A DNA stretch of 64,000 nt from Leucobacter luti (GTDB lineage Bacteria > Actinomycetota > Actinomycetes > Actinomycetales > Microbacteriaceae), in contig NZ_CP080492.1 in the NCBI RefSeq assembly GCF_019464495.1, positions 3,038,001 through 3,102,000 on the forward strand, read 5' to 3'. Below the pieces are notes generated by a model. That model saw nothing but the letters and a program-made list of their open reading frames with translations. It did not search any database and had not been told where the DNA came from. Positions 18,805 to 28,681 of the stretch are shown piece after piece (the stretch's first letter is position 1; each line of letters starts with the position of its first letter). The translations under genes were made by a program, and so were the position numbers.

Positions 18805-19875
18805 GTGACCTTCTCTTCTCGCCCCGATTCCACTGCCGCTGAGCGAGAGCTCAATGAACGCCTCAGTGAACTGATGGCCGAGACCGGGATTACGTCGCAA
18901 CGCACCCTCGTGCGGCGAATTCTCGAGGCAGGAATCGGCCTCGGACAAGACGGCACCGCCCGTCGTGACCTGAAGATCACGGCGGCGGCCATCGAAGAGA
19001 TGCGCGCGGCGTTCCGATTGTTTGCGCCGCACGCCGATACGCCCAAGGTCAGCATCTTCGGCTCTGCGCGTACGCAGTCCCTCGACCCACTCTGGGTCAG
19101 CGCGGAAGCCGCGGCACGCGCGCTCGCCGCGCAGGGATGGTTCGTGGTGACCGGGGCGGGCCCCGGGATCATGGAGGCCGCAGCGACAGGGGCGGGGCCG
19201 GAACAGTCGCTTGGGGTGTCGATCCGACTGCCGTTTGAAGAATCGCCCAACGCGATCATCGCCGAAGATGGGCGCCAGGTCGCGATGAAGTACTTCTTTA
19301 CGCGCAAGCTCATGCTGGTGAAAGAATCCAGCGGGTTTATCTGTCTGCCCGGCGGCTTCGGCACGATGGACGAGACGTTCGAACTGCTGACGCTGCAGCA
19401 AACCGGCAAGATGGATCCGGCTCCGATTGTGCTGCTGGACCGCGCTGGCGGCACATTCTGGCGCGGCTTCGCTGCCTTCGTGACCGAGCAGCTCGCGGCG
19501 AGCGGGCTCGTTTCGGTGGACGATCTCGACCGAGTGCTCGTGACCGACTCCGTGGCCGACGCGGTCGCCGAAGTGACCGGCTTCTGGCGCAACTACGATT
19601 CACTCCGCTGGTTCGATTCTCAGCTCGTGCTCCGGATCAAAGCCGAGCCGACCGACGCTGAGCTCGCAGACCTCAATCGGCGCTTCACCGGGCTCCTAGA
19701 GACCGGCCAGATCCAACGCACCACCCCGTTCCCCGACGAGCTCACGGACCGCGACGTTCCCGAGCTCCCACGGCTGGTGTTTACGCCGCGGCGGCGCGCA
19801 GTCGGTGAATTGCACCGCCTGATCAGGGCCCTGAATGAGCTGGATTCAGCGCCAGTGGATACCCGGATCGGGTAA
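18805..19875 (+). CDS. LOG family protein (TIGR00730-type Rossmann fold)
   Basis: A 356-residue protein with the LOG (lysine decarboxylase-like) fold. Members include cytokinin riboside 5'-monophosphate phosphoribohydrolases and other nucleotide hydrolases. It shows KVSIFGSAR, VVTGAGPGIMEAA and the hallmark PGGFGTMDETFE. Extra N-terminal helical (about 90 residues) and C-terminal regions make it longer than simple LOG proteins. GTG 18805 follows TAGACT (18793-18798) by six bases, so it is probably leaderless. Confidence 0.85.
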   Translation: MTFSSRPDSTAAERELNERLSELMAETGITSQRTLVRRILEAGIGLGQDGTARRDLKITAAAIEEMRAAFRLFAPHADTPKVSIFGSARTQSLDPLWVSAEAAARALAAQGWFVVTGAGPGIMEAAATGAGPEQSLGVSIRLPFEESPNAIIAEDGRQVAMKYFFTRKLMLVKESSGFICLPGGFGTMDETFELLTLQQTGKMDPAPIVLLDRAGGTFWRGFAAFVTEQLAASGLVSVDDLDRVLVTDSVADAVAEVTGFWRNYDSLRWFDSQLVLRIKAEPTDAELADLNRRFTGLLETGQIQRTTPFPDELTDRDVPELPRLVFTPRRRAVGELHRLIRALNELDSAPVDTRIG

Positions 19876-19900
19876 CACGGGCCACCCAGGCCGAGAGCGC

Positions 19901-19947
19901 GGCTTCGGCCTCGGCTCTGGTTCCGGTTCCGGTTCCGGCTCCGGCTT
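19901..19947. repeat. Hexanucleotide-like repeat (GGTTCC/GGCTCC)
   Basis: Non-coding run built on a roughly 6-base unit, GGYTYC, about seven imperfect copies (GGCTTC, GGCCTC, GGCTCT, GGTTCC x3, GGCTCC) between the LOG gene and the next gene. Such runs are prone to slippage. Confidence 0.6.
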
Positions 19948-20028
19948 CACACCGGACCTGAACTTGACCACCGAGCGTCAGCAGCAGCGCTGCACTTCGA
20001 ACGGGCGGCAACGTGGCAGACTCGTGGT

Positions 20029-20784
20029 GTGGCGGAAGACGCGAAGCAGCCGAAGCATCGTACGCGCCGAGTTATCGGTGCGTGGAGTGTCGGTGTGCTC
20101 GTGGCGAGCATCGCGCTGCTCGGACTGCTGGCAACGCCAGTGGGCAATCAGGTGTTCCCTGAGCGGACGATTGCCGAGTGCACCGCGGGCAACCCGGCCG
20201 AGATTCGGAGCCTCGGCGGTCGCCGCGCGTACTCTGTGCCGCTCGCCAACACGGACTGCGGGGCATTCCGGATCTCGCAGGACACGGCCTGCACGAGTGA
20301 TCCTGCGCGGACGATCCAGCTTGCGTCCGGGCTGAACTACGATCTCGTGGTCCGAGGCCCGAGGGTCCCGTTCCTCGTCTCGCCGTGGCTTGTCTCGGCG
20401 CAGGTTTCGGCCGAGCAGCCCGCACCGTCTTCGGGCACCGGGCGCTTGAGCGATCTCGAAGCGATGCGGAGCAGGCTCGACGACACCCTCGCGGAGATCG
20501 ACCCTGAGGGTGAGGCAGCGCGGGCTGCGGAGCGCGCAGAGTCGGAGGCTGCGATCGCGGAGCTCGCCGCAGAGTTCTCGGCAGAAACGCTGCGCGCGTT
20601 TGATTACGAGCAGCCACCGTATGACGAGCGCTGCGATTCTTGGCGCACCGTGATGACCTCACAGGGGCTGCAGCATATGACGCGGGCTGATGCGGCTGAG
20701 AAGCTCGCGCTCCCCGCTGGGGTCACTCCGCACGATCCGTTACTGCCCTGCGAGGGTTTTCAGTGCGCGAACTCGGGAGAGTGA
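20029..20784 (+). CDS. Hypothetical membrane-anchored protein
   Basis: A 251-residue protein that I do not recognise. It has one N-terminal membrane helix (about residues 17-37) after a basic cytoplasmic start, so the rest is likely outside the cell. The outer part has several cysteines (IAECTAG, NTDCGAF, TACTSD, ERCDSW, LPCEGFQC) that could form disulfides, and an Ala/Glu-rich helix (about residues 140-180) that may be a coiled coil. GTG 20029 follows CAGACT (20017-20022) by six bases, consistent with a leaderless start. It is convergent with the UvrA-like gene. Confidence 0.65.
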   Translation: MAEDAKQPKHRTRRVIGAWSVGVLVASIALLGLLATPVGNQVFPERTIAECTAGNPAEIRSLGGRRAYSVPLANTDCGAFRISQDTACTSDPARTIQLASGLNYDLVVRGPRVPFLVSPWLVSAQVSAEQPAPSSGTGRLSDLEAMRSRLDDTLAEIDPEGEAARAAERAESEAAIAELAAEFSAETLRAFDYEQPPYDERCDSWRTVMTSQGLQHMTRADAAEKLALPAGVTPHDPLLPCEGFQCANSGE

Positions 20785-20872
20785 GTGGCTGAGAGCGAAT
20801 CCGTGAAGGGGAGCACTGGGAGCGCAGCCAGAGCAATACACGGGCGACCGTTGCTTCGTGGCAGGCCTCCCG

Positions 20873-23242
20873 CTAGTCCGCGATATACGCGGCGAGGTGT
20901 GTCCCAGTAATCGTCTTCTCGGAAGCCGTGACCAGCTCGCGCGGGCTGCCCTCGAACACGATCGTGCCGCCTTGCTGGCCAGCGCCTGGCCCGACGTCGA
21001 TGATCCAGTCCGCGTGTGCCATGACCGCCTGGTGGTGCTCAATCACGATCACGCTCTTCCCCGCGTCAACGAGGCGATCGAGCAGGCCGAGCAATTGCTC
21101 GACATCAGCGAGGTGGAGGCCGGTGGTGGGCTCGTCGAGGACGTAGATATCTGCATCCTCCAGCATGTGGATAGCGAGTTTCAGGCGCTGCCGCTCGCCA
21201 CCCGAGAGCGTGGAGAGCGGCTGGCCGAGTGTGAGATAGCCGAGCCCGACGTCGACGAGACGATCAAGGATCTTGGCGGCCTTCGGGAGCTTTGCGGGAC
21301 CGGTCGTGAAGAACTCGCGTGCGTCAGCCATGCTGAGTTCAAGCACCTCGGCGATGTTCTTATCGCCGAGAGTGTACTCGAGCACCTCGGCAGCGAAGCG
21401 GCGCCCCTCGCAGACCTCACACGGACTCTCCATAGTGGCCATCATGCCGAGATCGGTGAAGATGATGCCGGCGCCCTTGCACTCTGGGCACGCGCCCTCT
21501 GAGTTTGCACTGAAGAGTGCAGGCTTCACCCCATTGGCTTTTGCGAACGCCGTGCGCACCGGGTCGAGCAGTCCGGTGTACGTCGCGGGGTTGGATCGGC
21601 GAGAGCCTTTGATCGCGCCCTGATCGACGGCGACGACGCCTTCCCGGTTCGAGACCGAGCCGTGGATCAGAGAGCTCTTTCCAGATCCTGCAACGCCCGT
21701 GATCGCGCACAACACCCCGAGCGGCACATCGACGTCCACATTTTTGAGATTGTGAGTCTGCGCACCGCGGACCTCGATCGCGCCGGACGCCTGCCGCACC
21801 GCATCTTTCAGCCTGGCGCGGTCGTCCAAGTGCCGCCCGGTGAGTGTGTCAGACTTCCGGAGATCTGCCACGGTGCCCTCGAAGCAGATCTCGCCGCCAA
21901 GTGTGCCCGCACGTGGGCCGAGATCAACGACGTGATCCGCGATCGTGATCATCTCCGGCTTATGCTCAACCACGAGCACGGTGTTGCCCTTGTCGCGCAG
22001 CTTGAGCAGGAGTTCGTTCATCCGCTCGATGTCGTGCGGATGCAGGCCGATCGAGGGCTCGTCGAAGACGTAGGTGGCGTCAGTGATAGGCGATCCGAGG
22101 TGTCGGATCATTTTCGTGCGCTGCGACTCGCCGCCCGAGAGTGTGCCGGTGGGGCGTTCAAGGCTGAGATAGCCGAGGCCGATCTTCACAAAGGAATCAA
22201 GAGTGTCTGTGAGCTTCGCGATCAGTGGGGCCAGGCCAGGATCGGCGATGCCGCGCACCCACTCTGCGAGGTCGCTGATCTGCATCGCGCACACATCAGC
22301 GATCGACAGTCCGTCGATCTTCGAGGAGCGTGCGGAGTCATTCAACCGGGTGCCATCGCACGCGTGGCACGCGGTAAAGACAATTGCGCGATCCACGAAT
22401 GCGCGCACGTGCGGTTGCATCGCTTCGCGGTCCTTGGACAGCATGGACTTCTGGATGCGCGGGATCAGGCCCTCATAGGTGAGATTCGTGCCCTCGACTT
22501 TGATTTTTGTGGGTTCTTTGTAGAGCAGATCGTCGAGTTGCGCTGCCGTGAAATCTTTGATCGGAACATCCATGGGAAGCAGCGCGCTGAACAGGCGGCC
22601 GTACCACCCGTCCATGCTGTAGCCGGGGATCGTGAGCGCGCCGCCCGACAGCGTCTTCTCAGCGTCATAGAGTTGATCGAGCGCGAAGTCGCTGACAGAG
22701 CCGCGGCCCTCACACGTCGGACACATGCCGCCGAGCACCTCGAAGGAGCGCCGCTCCTTGACTTCTTTCCCACCCTTTTCGATGGTGATGGCGCCCGCAC
22801 CGCTTGCCGAGGCGACGTTGAATGAAAACGCGTTCGGGGAGCCGATCCGCGGCGACCCCAGCCGCGAGTACACGATCCTGAGCATCGCGTTGACGTCGGT
22901 GGCCGTGCCGACGGTAGAACGTGGGTTCGCGCCCATGCGCTCTTGGTCGACGATGATGGCCGTGGTGAGCCCCTCCAGCACGTCGACGTCCGGACGGCCC
23001 TGTGAGGGCATGAAGCCCTGCAGGAATGCGCTGTAGGTCTCATTGATGAGGCGCTGGGACTCCGCTGCGATCGTTGCGAATACGAGCGAACTCTTGCCCG
23101 ATCCGGACACTCCGGTGAACGCAGTCAGCCGTCGCTTCGGCAGATCAACGCTGACATTCTTCAGATTGTGCTCGCGTGCACCCTGCACGCGGATCCGATC
23201 GTGTGAATCGGCGGGGTGAGGTGCGGAGTCGACGGTGCTCAT
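20873..23242 (-). CDS. UvrA2/DrrC-type excinuclease ATPase subunit
   Basis: A 789-residue UvrA paralogue with two ABC ATPase domains: Walker A motifs GVSGSGKSS and GVAGSGKSS, signatures LSGGESQR and LSGGERQR, and zinc-module cysteine pairs (CPTC...CHAC; CPEC...CEVC). It is about 150 residues shorter than UvrA1, as in the class II (UvrA2, DrrC-like) group linked to resistance to DNA-binding drugs and accessory DNA repair. The ATG lies six bases after TACGCT on the minus strand. No drug-synthesis genes are near. Confidence 0.88.
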   Translation of the reverse strand: MSTVDSAPHPADSHDRIRVQGAREHNLKNVSVDLPKRRLTAFTGVSGSGKSSLVFATIAAESQRLINETYSAFLQGFMPSQGRPDVDVLEGLTTAIIVDQERMGANPRSTVGTATDVNAMLRIVYSRLGSPRIGSPNAFSFNVASASGAGAITIEKGGKEVKERRSFEVLGGMCPTCEGRGSVSDFALDQLYDAEKTLSGGALTIPGYSMDGWYGRLFSALLPMDVPIKDFTAAQLDDLLYKEPTKIKVEGTNLTYEGLIPRIQKSMLSKDREAMQPHVRAFVDRAIVFTACHACDGTRLNDSARSSKIDGLSIADVCAMQISDLAEWVRGIADPGLAPLIAKLTDTLDSFVKIGLGYLSLERPTGTLSGGESQRTKMIRHLGSPITDATYVFDEPSIGLHPHDIERMNELLLKLRDKGNTVLVVEHKPEMITIADHVVDLGPRAGTLGGEICFEGTVADLRKSDTLTGRHLDDRARLKDAVRQASGAIEVRGAQTHNLKNVDVDVPLGVLCAITGVAGSGKSSLIHGSVSNREGVVAVDQGAIKGSRRSNPATYTGLLDPVRTAFAKANGVKPALFSANSEGACPECKGAGIIFTDLGMMATMESPCEVCEGRRFAAEVLEYTLGDKNIAEVLELSMADAREFFTTGPAKLPKAAKILDRLVDVGLGYLTLGQPLSTLSGGERQRLKLAIHMLEDADIYVLDEPTTGLHLADVEQLLGLLDRLVDAGKSVIVIEHHQAVMAHADWIIDVGPGAGQQGGTIVFEGSPRELVTASEKTITGTHLAAYIAD

Positions 23243-23381
23243 GTCGGTAGCGTAGCGCGCACCTCAGACACGCAGCTTCTTCATTCCTGATCTGGTGAAG
23301 ATTCACTGGGAAAAACAGCGCGAGCGGCCACTGGCCGTCGGGAATCCGGGTCGTGTCTGAGGCATGCCATAGGCTCGCCGC

Positions 23382-24344
23382 ATGACACTGCACGCGCTGA
23401 GACCTCCGCGAGCGCTGCCTCACCCGGTGGCGATTCTCGCAGCGCTCCTCGTGTGCGGCGTGGCACCGGTCTGGTTCGTCGCCGAGGCGTTCTGGCCCGG
23501 CGCGGTGCTCGCAGTGCTCGGCCTCACGCTTGCCGCGGTGGCTGATCGTGCCGCCGCGCGGGCAGGCGCTGAGACACACAGCGGGGCGGGGTCCACCGCA
23601 GAGGCCGCAGCGGCAACGGGGCCAGACGCAGGGGTCGTATCCGTATCGCCGCATACCCCAGGACTGAGCGCGCCGCGCTCCGCGTCTCTCCTGCGCGACC
23701 TCTCCCTGATCGTGATCGGGCTCAGTATTGTGCGCACAATCTCGCTCGCCGCTGCGCTCGACAACGGATCGATGGTTCGCTTCACGCTCGCGTTGGGTGG
23801 GGCGGTGGCGGTGCCGTACCTGGTGTCTCGGTATGTCTATCGTGACCGCGCAACGGGGTTCCCGTGGCGGGGCGGCGGCCGGTGGGGCTGGTTCCACTGG
23901 GGCTGGCTCGCCTCAGTGCTCGTACTGGGCTGGGTGCTGCTTCCCTGGTATTTCATCAGTTCAGGTGTCTACCAAAACTGGCCCGAGGTGACCACCCCCG
24001 ATCTCATCGCCCGCCTGTTCATCGGGGTGGGCGCGGTAGGAATCTGGGACGAACTATTCTTCATCTGCACGGTGTTTGCCGTGTTGCTGCGGCACTTCCC
24101 GGTGTGGGCCGCAAACGTGCTGCAGGCCATCGTCTTCGTCTCGTTCCTCTGGGAGCTGGGCTACCGCTCGTGGGGGCCACTCCTCACCATCCCGTTCGCG
24201 CTCGTGCAGGGCATCATCTTCTTGCGCACGAGATCGCTCGGCTACGTGGTGGCCGTGCATCTCCTCTTCGATGCCGTGGTCTTCGCGGTGCTCGTCTTTG
24301 CGCACAACCCGGGCATGGTGAACGTGTTTCTTACCGCGCGATGA
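23382..24344 (+). CDS. CPBP family intramembrane protein with a degenerate active site
   Basis: A 320-residue membrane protein with about eight helices and an Ala/Gly-rich loop near residues 58-90. The second half resembles the CPBP/CAAX-protease-like (Abi) family: [17 protein letters not shown] corresponds to motif 1 (normally EExxxR), and HLLFDAVVF to the HxxxN/D motif. The first catalytic Glu is Asp and the Arg is missing, so it may not be an active endopeptidase. ATG 23382 follows TAGGCT (23370-23375) by six bases. Its 3' end overlaps aroQ convergently by 14 bases. Confidence 0.75.
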   Translation: MTLHALRPPRALPHPVAILAALLVCGVAPVWFVAEAFWPGAVLAVLGLTLAAVADRAAARAGAETHSGAGSTAEAAAATGPDAGVVSVSPHTPGLSAPRSASLLRDLSLIVIGLSIVRTISLAAALDNGSMVRFTLALGGAVAVPYLVSRYVYRDRATGFPWRGGGRWGWFHWGWLASVLVLGWVLLPWYFISSGVYQNWPEVTTPDLIARLFIGVGAVGIWDELFFICTVFAVLLRHFPVWAANVLQAIVFVSFLWELGYRSWGPLLTIPFALVQGIIFLRTRSLGYVVAVHLLFDAVVFAVLVFAHNPGMVNVFLTAR

Positions 24345-24771
24345 GTGCCGCGATTCGCCGCACCGCGAATTCGTAGCCCTGCACGCCTGCGCCGACGATG
24401 ACACAGGCAGCGACGGCTGAAATATAGGAGTGATGACGGAACTCCTCACGAGCGTGCACGTTCGTGAGGTGCACCTCCGCAGTGGGAAGCTCGACCGCGC
24501 TGATCGCGTCGCGGAGAGCGACGGAGGTGTGCGTGAACGCGCCGGGATTGATGACGATGCCAGCACAGTCGGCACGCGCATCGTGGATCGCGTCGATGAG
24601 CACGCCCTCGTGGTTGCTCTGCACCGAACGGACCTCAAGCCCGAAGTCTGCGGCAACGCGCGCCGCGAGCGCCTCGACATCCGCGAGCGTCTCTTCGCCG
24701 TACAGCTCTGGCTCACGAGTGCCCAGCAGGTTCAGGTTGGGGCCGTTCACGAGCAAGATGCGTCTGGTCAT
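24331..24771 (-). CDS. aroQ: AroQ, type II 3-dehydroquinate dehydratase
   Basis: A 146-residue flavodoxin-like enzyme that dehydrates 3-dehydroquinate to 3-dehydroshikimate in the shikimate pathway. It shows the N-terminal [18 protein letters not shown] with catalytic Arg19 and Tyr24, [13 protein letters not shown], and [17 protein letters not shown] with the catalytic His. The start is fixed by AGGAGG six bases before the ATG at 24771. It stands alone without other aro genes. Confidence 0.95.
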   Translation of the reverse strand: MTRRILLVNGPNLNLLGTREPELYGEETLADVEALAARVAADFGLEVRSVQSNHEGVLIDAIHDARADCAGIVINPGAFTHTSVALRDAISAVELPTAEVHLTNVHAREEFRHHSYISAVAACVIVGAGVQGYEFAVRRIAALIAR

Positions 24772-24854
24772 GATGTTCCTCCTGATCGATGCCGTGTTGA
24801 CATCGTACCCCGCGCGGCTTTGCCCAGCGGGCCGTGCCCGACTACCGTTGTGGG

Positions 24855-25601
24855 GTGAGCGAGCAGAAACCGTACGTGCCCAAGAACTACGACCCGACGA
24901 CATTTCGGGACAAGCCGGTGTCGTTTGTGCGCCGCAGCGGCCGGATGACGTCGGGGCAGCAGCGTGGGTGGGACGACCTTTCGGACTTCTACCTGATCGA
25001 TGTGCCGCACGGCCCGGCGGCCACGAGCGTGGCTGAGGGCGCGACTGGAAATCCGGCAGAGCTGTTCGGGCGGAGCGCACCGCTGGTGATCGAGGTAGGT
25101 TCCGGTCAGGGCCACGCGATCATTCATGCGGCCGCGTCGCACCCCGAGAAGAACTTCCTCGCTGTTGAGGTGTTTCAAGCCGGCCTCGCTCGCACCATGA
25201 CGGCGGCAGACGAGGAGGGAGTGCGGAACCTTCGCCTTGCAGAGGTCAACGCGCCTGAGCTGCTAGAACGGTATCTGCCCGCGGGCTCTGCTGACGAACT
25301 CTGGGTGTTCTTCCCCGATCCGTGGGCGAAGGTGCGCCATCGCAAGCGCCGCCTGATCGATGAAGAATTCTCGCACATCGCGGCGCGTGTGCTTCGGCCG
25401 GGAGGCCTGCTGCGGCTCGCCACGGATTGGCAGAACTACGCTGATCAAATGCGCGAAGTGCTCGACGCGGCGCCGGGATTTGCGCGCGACTTCGCCGGTG
25501 AATGGGCGGAGCGCTTCGACGGCCGCGTGCTCACCGCATTTGAGAACAAGGGCACCGCGAAGGGCCGCGCAATCCGCGATCTCACGTACCGGCGGGTGTA
25601 G
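24855..25601 (+). CDS. trmB: TrmB, tRNA (guanine46-N7)-methyltransferase
   Basis: A 248-residue SAM-dependent enzyme that makes m7G46 in the variable loop of tRNA. It has the SAM motif [16 protein letters not shown], the family signature [18 protein letters not shown], and [12 protein letters not shown] near the C-terminus. GTG 24855 is chosen over GTG 24834 because TACCGT (24843-24848) ends six bases before it, matching the leaderless pattern of the neighbourhood. It is convergent with the FadR-type regulator. Confidence 0.94.
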   Translation: MSEQKPYVPKNYDPTTFRDKPVSFVRRSGRMTSGQQRGWDDLSDFYLIDVPHGPAATSVAEGATGNPAELFGRSAPLVIEVGSGQGHAIIHAAASHPEKNFLAVEVFQAGLARTMTAADEEGVRNLRLAEVNAPELLERYLPAGSADELWVFFPDPWAKVRHRKRRLIDEEFSHIAARVLRPGGLLRLATDWQNYADQMREVLDAAPGFARDFAGEWAERFDGRVLTAFENKGTAKGRAIRDLTYRRV

Positions 25602-25611
25602 CGCTCAGGGC

Positions 25612-26340
25612 CTACTTCGTCGACAAGAAGCCGCGCAGCAGTGCGGTCGAGCCCTCAATGTGCTCGCGCATGGCCTCTGCTGCCGAGTCTGGCCGCCCAG
25701 CGAGGATCGCAGCGACGATGGCCTCGTGCTGCGCGTTCGAGTGCGCGAGGTTGGGACGAAGCATCGGGATCTCGTTCAGGAGATCGTTCACGCGCGTCCG
25801 GAGGTTGGCGACGAGCGGCACCAGGCTTGCAGACCCGGAGAGCTCCGCGATCAAGAGGTGGAGTCTGGAATCGAAACGGCGGTGCCTGGAATCGTCAGCA
25901 CCGCTGCACTCCTCAAGCGCGCGAGTCAGGCTTTGGCGTTCTTCGGCGCTGAGTTCCCGCCCGGCGGCCTCCCGTGCCGCGCCCACTTCGAGAACGCGTC
26001 GCAGCGTGGCGACATCCTCCACCTCTGCTTCGCCCATGTGGGTGTCGCCGGTGCGCAGGTCCGTTTCCAGTGGGAGGTCTTCCACCACGAACGTGCCACC
26101 GTAGCGGCCGCGCCGTGAAACGACGTAGCCGGATTCGGCAAGCGTTGCGAGTGCCTCACGCACCGTGTCCCGACTGACCTTGAGCATCGCCGCAAGCTCG
26201 CGCTCAGCCGGCAGACGCTCACCAGGCCGGATCAGCCCGAGGCGCACGGATTGCAGCAGCCGCTGCATCGTCTCCTCATATGCGTTCGTTGGACGCACGG
26301 CACGGATCAGGAGCTCGATACCGTCGGCTGCGAGCGTCAT
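25612..26340 (-). CDS. GntR/FadR family transcriptional regulator of the gamma-glutamylation cluster
   Basis: A 242-residue regulator with an N-terminal GntR winged helix (LRPGERLPAERELAAML-like segment, VSRDTVREALATLAESGYV) and a C-terminal all-helical FCD ligand-binding domain. It is the last gene of a block of five minus-strand catabolic genes, behind a hairpin, so it probably has its own promoter and controls the cluster and the divergent permease. GGAAAGGA precedes its ATG. A GGTGCACC palindrome at 26377-26384 could be an autoregulatory site. Confidence 0.85.
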   Translation of the reverse strand: MTLAADGIELLIRAVRPTNAYEETMQRLLQSVRLGLIRPGERLPAERELAAMLKVSRDTVREALATLAESGYVVSRRGRYGGTFVVEDLPLETDLRTGDTHMGEAEVEDVATLRRVLEVGAAREAAGRELSAEERQSLTRALEECSGADDSRHRRFDSRLHLLIAELSGSASLVPLVANLRTRVNDLLNEIPMLRPNLAHSNAQHEAIVAAILAGRPDSAAEAMREHIEGSTALLRGFLSTK

Positions 26341-26380
26341 AGCGATCCTTTCCGAGGCGGTGTCGTGCTGCGCATTGGTG

Positions 26381-26419
26381 CACCGGGTCTGCTTGCGAGT
26401 GTACGCGGCAGACCCAGTG
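26381..26419 (-). terminator. Hairpin between the SDR gene and the FadR-type gene
   Basis: Arms CACCGGGTCTGC (26381-26392) and GCAGACCCAGTG (26408-26419) pair at 11 of 12 positions around a 15-base loop. It probably ends the catabolic operon before the regulator gene. Confidence 0.5.
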
Positions 26420-26463
26420 GCCCGCGCATCGGGGCCGGCGCCCAGCCGACCCCGACGAGCGTA

Positions 26464-27258
26464 CTAGGACAGCGGCGTGGTGTATGCGCTGCTGATCCCG
26501 CCGTCGACAAGGAATGTTGACGCGGTGATGAACGAGGCGTCATCGCTCGCGAGGAACGCAACCGAGGCGGCGAGTTCTTCCGGCCGAGCGAAGCGGCCGA
26601 GCGGGACGTGCACGAGCCGGCGTTCTGCGCGCTCGGGATCGCTCGCAAACAGCTCTTGGAGCAGGGGAGTGTTGACCGGGCCCGGGCAGAGCGCATTCAC
26701 GCGAATTCCCTGGCGGGCGAACTGCACACCGAGCTCGCGGCTCATGGCGAGCACGCCACCCTTCGACGCGGTGTACGAGATCTGGGAGGTGGCAGATCCC
26801 ATGACGGCGACAAATGACGCGGTATTGATAATCGATCCGCTTCCCTGCTGAGTCATATGGCGCAGCGCAGCGCGCGAGCAGAGATACACACTCTTGAGAT
26901 TGACATCCTGCACTTTCTGCCAGGCTGGCAGCTCCGTGGTCTCGATCGAGTCGTCATCCTCAGGGGAAATCCCCGCGTTGTTGAATGCGATATCGACGGA
27001 GCCGAACTCTCGGGCGGCAGTGTCGAAAAGATTGTCGACCTGCTCCTGATCGGTCACGTTGACCTGCACAAAGATGCCCTCAACGGCGGCGGCAGCGGCC
27101 TCGCCGCTCACGGGATCCATATCGCCGATCACGATCTTCGCGCCCTCTGCGCGCATGCGCTTCGCCGTGGCGAGGCCGATCCCGCTGCCACCTCCTGTGA
27201 TGACGGCAACTTTGCCTGCGAGGCGCTGGGTGAGGTCGATGGGGGAGATATCGCTCAT
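26464..27258 (-). CDS. SDR family oxidoreductase (probable alcohol dehydrogenase of the gamma-glutamyl pathway)
   Basis: A 264-residue classical short-chain dehydrogenase/reductase. It has the NAD(P) motif TGGGSGIG, NNAGIS, catalytic Ser in INTASFVA, YTASKGG with catalytic Tyr and Lys, and the C-terminal FLVDGGISSAYTTP. An acidic residue after beta-strand 2 (IVIGDMD) favours NAD. In this cluster the plausible role is oxidation of the hydroxyl of gamma-glutamylethanolamide to the aldehyde used by the adjacent aldehyde dehydrogenase. Its presence, and the absence of a PuuB-type flavin amine oxidase, is the main argument for an amino-alcohol substrate. The function is inferred from context. Confidence 0.8.
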   Translation of the reverse strand: MSDISPIDLTQRLAGKVAVITGGGSGIGLATAKRMRAEGAKIVIGDMDPVSGEAAAAAVEGIFVQVNVTDQEQVDNLFDTAAREFGSVDIAFNNAGISPEDDDSIETTELPAWQKVQDVNLKSVYLCSRAALRHMTQQGSGSIINTASFVAVMGSATSQISYTASKGGVLAMSRELGVQFARQGIRVNALCPGPVNTPLLQELFASDPERAERRLVHVPLGRFARPEELAASVAFLASDDASFITASTFLVDGGISSAYTTPLS

Positions 27259-27325
27259 AGTGGGGTGCTCGATTCTGATGCTGAGACGCCGCTGTTCGCG
27301 GCACAAAGTGGAGTGGGGAGATGGA

Positions 27326-28681
27326 CTATTCGCTTGCGAAGAACACGTTTTTGGTTTCGGTGAAGTGCTCGGCCGCGTCCGGGCCGAGCTCGCGGCCGAG
27401 ACCGGATTGTTTGAACCCACCGAAGGGCGTCGTGTAGCGCACGGAGGAGTGCGAGTTCACGGAGAGGTTGCCTCCTTCGACTCCGCGCGCGACGCGGATT
27501 CCCCGGCCGAGATCACGGGTCCAGATCGATCCACTGAGCCCGAACTCGGTGTCGTTCGCGAGCGCAATTGCGTCAGCCTCGTCCTCGAACGGGAGCACTG
27601 CAACGACGGGGCCAAAGATCTCTTCGGTGGCGACACGAGAGCCGCGCTCCGGGGTGACTACTGTCGGTGCAAACCATGCTCCGGGGCCCTCCGGCGCGAT
27701 ACCGCGGAACGCAATCGGGACGTCATCGGTGAGAAACGACGCGACGCTGTCCCGGTGTGCGAGTGTGACGAGCGGGCCCACTTCGGTTGCAGGATCGGTG
27801 GGATCGCCCACCTTCACGTTCTGCACCGCGCGCTCGAAGTGTTCCATAAACTCGTCATACACGCTGCGCTGCACGAGCAGTCGGCTGCGCGCGCAGCAGT
27901 CCTGGCCAGCATTGTCGAACACTGAATAGGGTGCGGTCGCAGCGGCTTTCTCGAGGTCTGAGTCGGCAAAGACGATGTTCGCGCTTTTGCCCCCGAGCTC
28001 AAGCGTTACCCGTTTGACCTGCTCGGCAGCACCGGCCATGATCCGTTTGCCCACCTCGGTGGAGCCGGTGAACACAACTTTGCGAACATCGGGGTGCGTC
28101 ACGAAGCGCTCACCGACCACGGAGCCGCGACCGGCGAGAACCTGGAATAGGCCTTCGGGGAGCCCGGATTCCAGCGCGAGCTCTCCGAGCCTCAGGCTCG
28201 TGAGGGGCGTCCACTCCGCTGGTTTGAGGACGACGGCGTTGCCAGCTGCCAGGGCTGGTGCAAATCCCCACGATGCGATCGTCATGGGGAAGTTCCATGG
28301 CGTGATCACGCCCACCACTCCGAGTGGTTCGTGGAACGTGACATTCATGCCGCCAGCCACCGGGATCTGTTGTCCGATCAGGCGCTCAGGGGAACCTGAA
28401 TAGTACTCGAGCACATCGCGCACGTGACCGGCCTCCCAGCGGGACTGAGAGATCGGGTGGCCCGAGTTTGTGGTTTCGAGCTGTGCGAGATGCTCAATGT
28501 CGGCGTCGACCGCTGCGGCGAAGCGGCGGAGCACACGAGCGCGATCCGCCGGCGCTACCGTGGCCCAGTCGCGCTGCGCCGCGACGGCTGCAGCGATCGC
28601 GCGGTCAGTGTCGGGCACATCGAGGTGCGTGACCTCGGTGACTCGCTCCCCGGTTGCCGGGTTCGTGACGGTGTAGCTCAT
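27326..28681 (-). CDS. NAD(P)-dependent aldehyde dehydrogenase (PuuC-like)
   Basis: A 451-residue aldehyde dehydrogenase. It shows TPWNFPMTIASWGFAPALAAG (cofactor region), LELGGKSANIV with catalytic Glu, the catalytic cysteine in NAGQDCCARSR, and EIFGPVVAVLPF. It is slightly shorter than the usual 475-500 residues, mainly at the N-terminus. It overlaps the hydrolase gene upstream by four bases, so it is in the same operon. Probable substrate: a gamma-glutamyl-amino aldehyde (gamma-glutamyl-aminoacetaldehyde if the substrate is ethanolamine), giving the gamma-glutamyl amino acid. Confidence 0.87.
   Translation of the reverse strand: MSYTVTNPATGERVTEVTHLDVPDTDRAIAAAVAAQRDWATVAPADRARVLRRFAAAVDADIEHLAQLETTNSGHPISQSRWEAGHVRDVLEYYSGSPERLIGQQIPVAGGMNVTFHEPLGVVGVITPWNFPMTIASWGFAPALAAGNAVVLKPAEWTPLTSLRLGELALESGLPEGLFQVLAGRGSVVGERFVTHPDVRKVVFTGSTEVGKRIMAGAAEQVKRVTLELGGKSANIVFADSDLEKAAATAPYSVFDNAGQDCCARSRLLVQRSVYDEFMEHFERAVQNVKVGDPTDPATEVGPLVTLAHRDSVASFLTDDVPIAFRGIAPEGPGAWFAPTVVTPERGSRVATEEIFGPVVAVLPFEDEADAIALANDTEFGLSGSIWTRDLGRGIRVARGVEGGNLSVNSHSSVRYTTPFGGFKQSGLGRELGPDAAEHFTETKNVFFASE

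Noticed and set aside
20873..23242. The main nucleotide-excision repair gene uvrA
   Set aside because: At 789 residues it is too short for UvrA1 and resembles the UvrA2/DrrC group; a full-length uvrA is expected elsewhere in the genome.
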